Part shown: one piece after another, positions 36,381 to 41,284 of the stretch | Position numbering within the stretch: the stretch's first letter is position 1 | Layout of the letters: every line of letters starts with the position of its first letter | Origin: a virus | Direction: 5' to 3' (one strand) | Virus record (IMG/VR): IMGVR_UViG_3300025436_000005 | Coordinates: 1 to 41,284 of that record | DNA: 41,284 nucleotides | Made by a program: the position numbers and the translations under genes | The notes under the pieces: generated by a model | Database searches by the model: none | What the model was told of the DNA's origin: nothing | What the model saw: the letters and a program-made list of their open reading frames with translations, nothing else

Positions 36381-36425
36381 AATTGAATCGTCTGCTAGTT
36401 ATTCGTCCAGCAGCGTTCATTATTA
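36381..36425 (-). promoter_or_regulatory. AATAAC direct-repeat element, copy 5
   Basis: On the minus strand, AATAAT, 15 bases, AATAAC, TAGCAGACGATTCAATTACAC, preceded by a polypyrimidine stretch nearly identical to copy 1. Located between the glycosyltransferase stop and the 36164-36361 start. Confidence 0.55.
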
Positions 36426-36443
36426 GAAGGAAAGGAAGATTAT

Positions 36444-37178
36444 TCAAGAAATCTTCTGCGGCTGATTCTTGTATGTCAGACAAGAATGTCTGATTCTATA
36501 CAAGTTCGGAATGTCGATTGGCGTGATCGGCCCGTGCTGAAGGCAGAACTTACGATATGCCACATCGTCGTGGAAGTTGGCGAAAGGCCGGCCGAGTGGT
36601 TGCTGATACCGACGATGGTGATCCAAGTATCCATACTTCCTGGCAAATGATCCGGAAACTATCTGTACACCACCGATGGCCTTTCGATACCGCATTGGGC
36701 GGAACTCCCCAGCGATATTTACCAAACCGACCATATCAGAGATGGCAACACAGTCATCGCCCATTTTATGCGTAGAATGGACCATGACCTGTTGCGGGAA
36801 GTACATTGAGGAGAATTCAGTCTGGGCTTGCCATGCTGCCCATAGCCCGTCAAGGCATCCCTCCCCAAAGCAATGATCAACATCAGTGAACCATACCAAG
36901 TCGGAATGACTTCGGAGGGCGGCGGCATTCCGACCAATAGCCCGACGAAACAGCCGATCAGCAGGCAAGGGGGGTGTTATCTCGACTCGCACACTGGTAT
37001 AGCGGATGAACCATTCGAGGACATCCGTCGTCCTTCTGTCCATGTCAGTATAGCATACCTCAATGGTTACGGGAACTTTCGGTGGATGAAGTGCCAAAGA
37101 CGAGAGTTGGAACTGCAGCATCCGTGAATAAGCAGGTAACTCTACGGCATAACAATGGACGACGATGTGTACGGACAT
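36444..37178 (-). CDS. glycosyltransferase-like protein (GT2 style)
   Basis: 244 residues. SVHIVVHCYAVELPAYSRML opens the nucleotide-sugar-binding fold, and LVWFTDVDHCFGEGCLDGLW holds the D-x-D motif (T-D-V-D) that binds the metal and sugar nucleotide. FHDDVAYRKFCLQHGP is a possible catalytic region. It would transfer a sugar to an unknown acceptor. Its neighbours include a sulfotransferase and two methyltransferases, suggesting glycan building. Start at ATG 37178 overlaps the sulfotransferase stop. Confidence 0.7.
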   Translation of the reverse strand: MSVHIVVHCYAVELPAYSRMLQFQLSSLALHPPKVPVTIEVCYTDMDRRTTDVLEWFIRYTSVRVEITPPLPADRLFRRAIGRNAAALRSHSDLVWFTDVDHCFGEGCLDGLWAAWQAQTEFSSMYFPQQVMVHSTHKMGDDCVAISDMVGLVNIAGEFRPMRYRKAIGGVQIVSGSFARKYGYLDHHRRYQQPLGRPFANFHDDVAYRKFCLQHGPITPIDIPNLYRIRHSCLTYKNQPQKIS

Positions 37179-37726
37179 CAGTAGTGGTACTCCTGTAAGA
37201 AGGCCCGCTCAGCTTCCAAAACCCTAGCACGCAGCGAAGGCGACCATGTGGGGTGCCTTTCACGCTTCGATGAGTTCTGTGGGGTGAGGGCCAGGCACCT
37301 CTCGCGCATTTTCTTCGGGACACCGAGGGACTCCAGGAACTCGATAAATGCCCACGGCAGATCTTCGACACGCAGGCAAACGTCGGCATTGTACGCCTTG
37401 AACATCAATCCAACGGAGCACAGATCCATCAGATAGCTACGGACAAAAGCATCGAAGGTAGGGATGCAAAGGGAAGGTCGAAAACAGTCGACCTCTGGAA
37501 TGCCAACTACACCTGGATAGATCTCCACATAGTAACTGGCAAGCCACGAACACGGGTGACGCACTGTGGACAGCTTGATGGTATTCTTCTCAGCCAGATC
37601 ATGGGGGACGTGGACCTTATTCGGTTCAAGCTCCGTCAGCCCACACATCACGGCTGCCTGCTTGATCCAAGACGTTGCTGTCCTCGGAGGAGAAGCGAAC
37701 CGAAACAACCCGAAGTCCATCGCCAT
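37178..37726 (-). CDS. sulfotransferase-like protein
   Basis: 182 residues. GLFRFASPPRTATSWIKQA carries the 5'-phosphosulfate-binding P-loop (P-x-x-x-x-T/S-x-W), and STVRHPCSWLASYYVEIYP the 3'-phosphate-binding motif (R-H-P-x-x-x-x-x-S-x-Y). Together these define PAPS-dependent sulfotransferases. The acceptor may be a sugar or protein. It is short but covers both motifs. The context of glycosyl- and methyltransferases supports modification of a surface glycan. Confidence 0.75.
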   Translation of the reverse strand: MAMDFGLFRFASPPRTATSWIKQAAVMCGLTELEPNKVHVPHDLAEKNTIKLSTVRHPCSWLASYYVEIYPGVVGIPEVDCFRPSLCIPTFDAFVRSYLMDLCSVGLMFKAYNADVCLRVEDLPWAFIEFLESLGVPKKMRERCLALTPQNSSKRERHPTWSPSLRARVLEAERAFLQEYHY

Positions 37727-37727
37727 C

Positions 37728-37934
37728 TCAGATTCTCTTACTCTGTTGCGTTTGTCGGATTTTATCTGCTAGAACAGCGGCATCGTACCAACTAAAGCTC
37801 AGATCTTGGCTGGAAGCGAACCGACCGAACTGCCCAAGAACTTCTCGAATATTATCGTCACTGAAGACAAAAACATACCGCTCTTTCCCCTTGGCGAGTA
37901 CGAGAATGTTGACGTCACGGTCGGTTATTACCAT
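37728..37934 (-). CDS. small conserved protein (YVFVFSDD ... DAAVLADKIR type)
   Basis: 68 residues. NILVLAKGKERYVFVFSDDN then LGQFGRFASSQDLSFSWYDA and VLADKIR. I associate this Y-V-F-x-x-x-D-D ... GRFA ... SF-x-WYDAAVL-x-x-KIR pattern with planctomycete genomes and some phages. Function unknown. It is one hint at host group, but weak alone. Confidence 0.6.
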   Translation of the reverse strand: MVITDRDVNILVLAKGKERYVFVFSDDNIREVLGQFGRFASSQDLSFSWYDAAVLADKIRQTQQSKRI

Positions 37935-37940
37935 TTGACA

Positions 37941-38489
37941 TCATGCTTTCGTCTGTACCCACCACACCAGACCGGGCAATACGTTGACACCCTTTCCGAA
38001 TTTCTCATCGACGGCCCTTTTCACTCCCCACCCCTTCCGCCTGTCCCCGACACCATTATAGTCGTGCCCACAGACGATTCCATTCGGAACGATCAGCGGA
38101 AGCCAAAGCTCAATATCTTCCTTGACAGATTCATAGAGATGGTTCGCATCGATGAAAACGAAGTTGAGCTTGAACTTCGTCAAGGTGCTGTCGGTCGCAG
38201 CGACCTTGCTCGTCATCTGATAGATCGCATGGCGACTGAATGTGTGCACGTTTGCTTCTGCTGCCTCCCTGGCACGAATCACCTCATCCCGTTCCTTCCG
38301 CATCGTGGGAGTGATCGCATCGAGTTCCTCCCACGGATCGACCATAGCCAGCGTCAGCCGCGGGAAACTCATCAACAGTGTGCGAGACAAATCCCCCCGC
38401 CACACCCCAACCTCTACCCCGTGAATATAGCGGAAGAGACCAAAATGATGTGTGAATAAATCGACAAGAGATTTTGCGTGCTTATGCAT
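37941..38489 (-). CDS. class I SAM-dependent methyltransferase (FkbM/TylF-like)
   Basis: 182 residues. HGVEVGVWRGDLSRTLLMSF is motif I, the glycine-rich SAM loop (E-V-G-V-W-x-G), LAMVDPWEELDA is motif II, and NFVFIDANHLYESVKEDIEL with NGIVCGHDYNG are motif III and post-motif III. This order matches Methyltransf_24-type enzymes that act on sugars or small molecules. It lies in the decoration cluster. Confidence 0.78.
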   Translation of the reverse strand: MHKHAKSLVDLFTHHFGLFRYIHGVEVGVWRGDLSRTLLMSFPRLTLAMVDPWEELDAITPTMRKERDEVIRAREAAEANVHTFSRHAIYQMTSKVAATDSTLTKFKLNFVFIDANHLYESVKEDIELWLPLIVPNGIVCGHDYNGVGDRRKGWGVKRAVDEKFGKGVNVLPGLVWWVQTKA

Positions 38490-39048
38490 GTCTCTTCCTC
38501 GCCACGATTGTCAAGATTGTGTTGCCATGATAGATGACATCCATCACTTGTCCTATTTTCCCTATCATACTGATATACTCATGGAATTCGGCCCCGAAGC
38601 AGTCACCACCCCTGGTTGTGACATGCCACCTACTCCATTGGGTGAGGAGGTAGCCGTTTTCCTTTAGCTGCCCAAACCAGCAGGTCAGTGCCTTTACTGG
38701 ATCGTAGGAATGGTCGAGAGCGTTTGAGTAGACGAAATCAAACGCTCCAACCCACTTAGGGTTCTCCTCGTGGAAGTCATGCTGAACTACCTTATCATGC
38801 CCCTTAGGGAACAGGTCAGTACCCCAAACCTTAGCACGAGGGAATTCGTCCTGATACCAATCGACTTCCTGCCCCTGCCGAGCACCATGACACATCCCAG
38901 TTGAAACGATGGCATTATGATGTCGGAGCCAATGGGCAACATCAGACACTTCCACTCTAGACAGGCAGGGGCGGAGCCGCTTGCGCCTATCAGTCCGCCG
39001 TTGTTGCTTTATGTATTCTTCATAGCTACTGAATGACAGCAGTTTCAT
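38482..39048 (-). CDS. class I SAM-dependent methyltransferase (Methyltransf_11-like)
   Basis: 188 residues from ATG 39048; it overlaps the upstream gene by 23 bases, and a frame back to 39123 is less likely. AIVSTGMCHGARQGQEVDWY corresponds to the SAM region. FDFVYSNALDHSYDPVKALT then WFGQLKENGYLLTQWS match the substrate-side motifs of Methyltransf_11 enzymes. Probably modifies sugar or lipid precursors within the decoration cluster. Confidence 0.68.
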   Translation of the reverse strand: MKLLSFSSYEEYIKQQRRTDRRKRLRPCLSRVEVSDVAHWLRHHNAIVSTGMCHGARQGQEVDWYQDEFPRAKVWGTDLFPKGHDKVVQHDFHEENPKWVGAFDFVYSNALDHSYDPVKALTCWFGQLKENGYLLTQWSRWHVTTRGGDCFGAEFHEYISMIGKIGQVMDVIYHGNTILTIVARKRHA

Positions 39049-39904
39049 GCTTTTGCTCTCTAGAAAGGAGGATGTCAAGATACTTGTTCCCGACAGAATT
39101 GATCCACTGATTGATCCCGCCAAGGTTCAGATGTCGGACCTTTTCTAGAGCCGCCCACCATATATCATGTCCGCGAGCACATTTATCTGGTCGAGTGAAG
39201 CAATCCCCGTGACCGTGGCAGATCCTCACATTTTCGAGATTGGTGTACTTCGGTGAGGAATTGAAATAGCCAGGGGCCACGATCAACTTCCCCTCCGGCT
39301 GGAACAGAGGAGTCATCAGATGAAGTACGCATTCGTCTGCGATGAAAATCGATCTCGCCTCCCATGACCATCTGTACCAGAGAGGCAGCACCGGGCTGTC
39401 GGGTTCGCTAGCGAACACCCCACCGTTGACTGACGGGTATGTCGAGATCAGGACGTGCTCAACTACGCTCTGAATGATAGCTGGAAATTCTCGAAGCCGG
39501 GCGAGGCGGTTTCGGATAAGTGGTCCTCCAGTCATCCAGTTGTTGAATTGTGTGGAAGCGAAACCATAGGATGCTGCTGCGGTAAACATCTCATCTAGTG
39601 AACCGAGCACCAACGTGTCCGCGTCGAGGTAGAGATTCTGCCCGTCACCGAGTGACTGCATCAGCAGAATCTTATTCAAGAATTGATCATTCTTGCCACG
39701 GTACGCAGGGAGGATCTCGATCGCCATCGCGTGGATAAGTGGATCATTGGCAATCTGACGAGCGATTTCGATCGACTCTGGCCATGCATAGATGACCACA
39801 GCTCCACTCCAATGCTTACGCAGCGAATAGATACTGGTAGCAAGATATGGGAGATGAGCAGCACCAGACATGAGGTACACAACGCGTCTAGTCATTGAAA
39901 TCAT
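39026..39904 (-). CDS. glycosyltransferase-like protein (GT8 style)
   Basis: 292 residues from ATG 39904, where ATGA couples it to the previous stop; a longer frame is less likely. VVYLMSGAAHLPYLATSIYS opens the fold. LYLDADTLVLGSLDEMF contains the D-x-D (D-A-D) motif. FNNWMTGGPLIRNR and HGHGDCFTRPD continue the GT8-like pattern, where a Gly-rich/His segment closes the active site. Part of the decoration cluster. Confidence 0.75.
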   Translation of the reverse strand: MISMTRRVVYLMSGAAHLPYLATSIYSLRKHWSGAVVIYAWPESIEIARQIANDPLIHAMAIEILPAYRGKNDQFLNKILLMQSLGDGQNLYLDADTLVLGSLDEMFTAAASYGFASTQFNNWMTGGPLIRNRLARLREFPAIIQSVVEHVLISTYPSVNGGVFASEPDSPVLPLWYRWSWEARSIFIADECVLHLMTPLFQPEGKLIVAPGYFNSSPKYTNLENVRICHGHGDCFTRPDKCARGHDIWWAALEKVRHLNLGGINQWINSVGNKYLDILLSREQKHETAVIQ

Positions 39905-40173
39905 CCTTCTGGTTTGAATTCTGAGCCATCTTCCCAAACCGGCTTCTTGTCCGTTCGTTGAGACCACGCTTTCCAAAACTCGTGTGGGTTAAGTGCCTTC
40001 TCCGGTCCAACTAGGTAGGCACCGTGCGGGTCCCAGACTTCGAGTTTCATCCCGTGGACTAGGCCAACGGCCATTCGCTGGATCTTCCCTTCGATGAAGC
40101 ATTCGAGGGATGTGACGCGTTCCTCTTCCTCAGAGAGCCACCGCTTTACTACTTTACGCAACCACTTAAACAT
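39901..40173 (-). CDS. hypothetical protein
   Basis: 90 residues, MFKWLRKVVKRWLSEEEERV then HGMKLEVWDPHGAYLVGPEK. The first 15 residues are basic and amphipathic, so it may associate with membrane or another protein. It is coupled to both neighbours. No family recognised. Confidence 0.5.
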   Translation of the reverse strand: MFKWLRKVVKRWLSEEEERVTSLECFIEGKIQRMAVGLVHGMKLEVWDPHGAYLVGPEKALNPHEFWKAWSQRTDKKPVWEDGSEFKPEG

Positions 40174-40945
40174 TTCTCATCGCCATTTCCGCCGCGGCTT
40201 CGATATTCGACATGCAGCCCCAATGCTCAAACCCACATTTCTTCATGTCCACTCGGTTCACGGGCATCTTCAATCTCGTAGCCAGATAAAACATGAATCC
40301 GTCCTGCGACGGAACAGGGAGGTGTCCTACCCCACATGTAGTCGTGGCATACTTCGATGCAGCCATCGAGAGCGTTCGACTAAAGAAGCCACACCATGAG
40401 ATAATACGCTTGTGCCGGAGTTTATCAGCCCCTGGCTCTGGGATCAGATTCAGTGGTAGACTGGACTTTAGGATAGTCATTCCAGTCGTGCTTTGTTCGA
40501 CCCACTGATCAAGCTTCATCATCTGATCTGGCGGTTTTGTATAACCCCAGCCCTGGGCTACGATAGCCGAATTGTCCTCAAACCACTCTTCTTTGATCCA
40601 GTCATTCTGACCAGTTGCCACTGTATCCGTGTCGAGTTTCAACCAGTATTTCGTCTGGACATGGGCTGCCGGCACATGAACGAAACCGGCCAACATACGA
40701 TACCGCTGTTGGTTAGACCACTTGTCTTCCCCTGCGGGATAATGAACTCCTGGCGGCGGCCACGGAACAGTAAGGAGGTCCGGATGATCAATTACCTGAA
40801 AGACCTGCCCGGCATTCACCTGCTCGTGATCGAAGAAGATCACCATCGGATGATTCAGCAGTGAAGGCTTATGCCTCTTCCACGTCGGCCACGTCACGGA
40901 TAGTTGACGAAGGTGGTAATCGTCCGCCCCAACAACAAGAGTCAT
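40166..40945 (-). CDS. glycosyltransferase-like protein
   Basis: 259 residues from ATG 40945, a few bases after the previous stop; GTG-type frames further upstream overlap the cupin gene. MTLVVGADDYHLRQLSVTWP begins the fold, and KYWLKLDTDTVATGQNDWIK holds a D-T-D motif. SWCGFFSRTLSMAASKYA and LPVPSQDGFMFYLAT contribute acceptor-side features. GT-A-type fold by pattern. Adjacent to the cupin gene and the other decoration genes. Confidence 0.6.
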   Translation of the reverse strand: MTLVVGADDYHLRQLSVTWPTWKRHKPSLLNHPMVIFFDHEQVNAGQVFQVIDHPDLLTVPWPPPGVHYPAGEDKWSNQQRYRMLAGFVHVPAAHVQTKYWLKLDTDTVATGQNDWIKEEWFEDNSAIVAQGWGYTKPPDQMMKLDQWVEQSTTGMTILKSSLPLNLIPEPGADKLRHKRIISWCGFFSRTLSMAASKYATTTCGVGHLPVPSQDGFMFYLATRLKMPVNRVDMKKCGFEHWGCMSNIEAAAEMAMRNV

Positions 40946-40952
40946 ATCGGGA

Positions 40953-41284
40953 CTAAACACACGGGCCTCCTTCGTCAAAGCGGGTGATGTCGTCGGCCCG
41001 AACAGGTCCGCCGTTCGCCGTATAGATCTCGACCATCAAGCCAGGTCGCCATACTCGAAACATATGAGGTATGTTGATCCTGATTGAGATCTGTTCTGAT
41101 ACTCCGGGGATCAGTATATGCCGCCACGCCGGCCGATCTGGATATTTCCGACAATCCTCTTCGTTACACCACTCATCAATCTCAACAGAGCCAGATAGAA
41201 TGATGAATTTATTAACACGGTGGGTATGCAGGTGACGGGAGCAACGAAATCCAGCCTCTAGTTTGAGAATGGAAACGGCTACCT
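40953..41284 (-). CDS. cupin-fold protein, C-terminal part (N-terminus outside window)
   Basis: The frame is open to the right edge and ends at TAG 40953-40955. RCSRHLHTHRVNKFIILSGS contains the H-x-H and following strands of a cupin, in the style of sugar isomerase or dTDP-sugar epimerase-type cupins, and PHMFRVWRPGLMVEIYTANG is a second strand set. It may make nucleotide-sugar precursors for the glycosyltransferases. Only about 110 residues are visible. Confidence 0.6.
   Translation of the reverse strand, partial: VAVSILKLEAGFRCSRHLHTHRVNKFIILSGSVEIDEWCNEEDCRKYPDRPAWRHILIPGVSEQISIRINIPHMFRVWRPGLMVEIYTANGGPVRADDITRFDEGGPCV

Noticed and set aside
1-41284. CRISPR arrays and insertion sequences
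   Set aside because: I saw no regularly spaced short repeats with unique spacers and no transposase. The AATAAC and GC hairpin repeats are dispersed and linked to gene starts.

Overview
The window is a piece of a tailed double-stranded DNA phage genome (Caudoviricetes-like), not a bacterial chromosome. Genes are short and tightly packed, with many ATGA, GTGA and TAATG stop/start overlaps. A complete phage-type replisome is present. I recognise no host housekeeping operon. Every gene I accept lies on the minus strand, so transcription runs from high to low coordinates. The host is uncertain. A csrA gene, a sigma-70-type promoter and one small gene (37728-37934) that resembles proteins I associate with planctomycetes hint at a Gram-negative-type host, possibly a planctomycete. 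This is inference only.

Layout from low to high coordinate. 1-6.5 kb: recombination and replication, with a gp32-like single-strand binding protein, a UvsY-like protein, a clamp-loader ATPase, a family A DNA polymerase lacking its exonuclease, a MazG-like pyrophosphohydrolase, and a uracil-DNA glycosylase fused to the missing 3'-5' exonuclease. 6.5-13.8 kb: a nitrilase-fold hydrolase, the sliding clamp, and a 7-deazaguanine DNA-modification block. That block holds two tandem DpdA-like transglycosylases, a fused guanine-phosphoribosyltransferase/GTP cyclohydrolase I, QueE and QueD. 13.9-21.6 kb: an Ala/Lys-rich protein, CsrA, a DnaB-type helicase carrying an intein in its P-loop, an ATP-dependent DNA ligase, probable replication-initiation proteins beside a nested repeat cluster, a broken HNH gene and a small structured RNA. 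21.9-25.0 kb: a cassette of small genes separated by a repeated GC hairpin, much of it bounded by 27-bp direct repeats. 25.0-31.5 kb: primase, small phage proteins, a class II glutamine amidotransferase next to an amidoligase, and an SNF2 helicase. 31.5-32.4 kb: about 0.9 kb of non-coding, strongly structured RNA containing tRNA-Pro and a tRNA-like element. 32.4-36.4 kb: a phage sigma factor, DUF2786 and DUF932 proteins and small genes. 36.4-41.3 kb: glycosyltransferases, a sulfotransferase, methyltransferases and a cupin, probably for glycan or virion-surface decoration.

How the parts fit together. FolE, QueD and QueE can make 7-carboxy-7-deazaguanine, and the DpdA-like enzymes would swap it, or a derivative, for guanine in DNA. 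The XGPRT-like domain fused to FolE could recycle the released guanine. No QueC is visible. A conserved intergenic element, two AATAAC-type hexamers separated by 15 bp, precedes five gene starts between 25.2 and 36.4 kb. It may be a promoter read by the phage's own sigma factor. The most notable unexplained items are the 0.9-kb RNA locus, this promoter-like element, the split UDG-exonuclease/polymerase, the PRTase-FolE fusion, and the amidotransferase-amidoligase pair.
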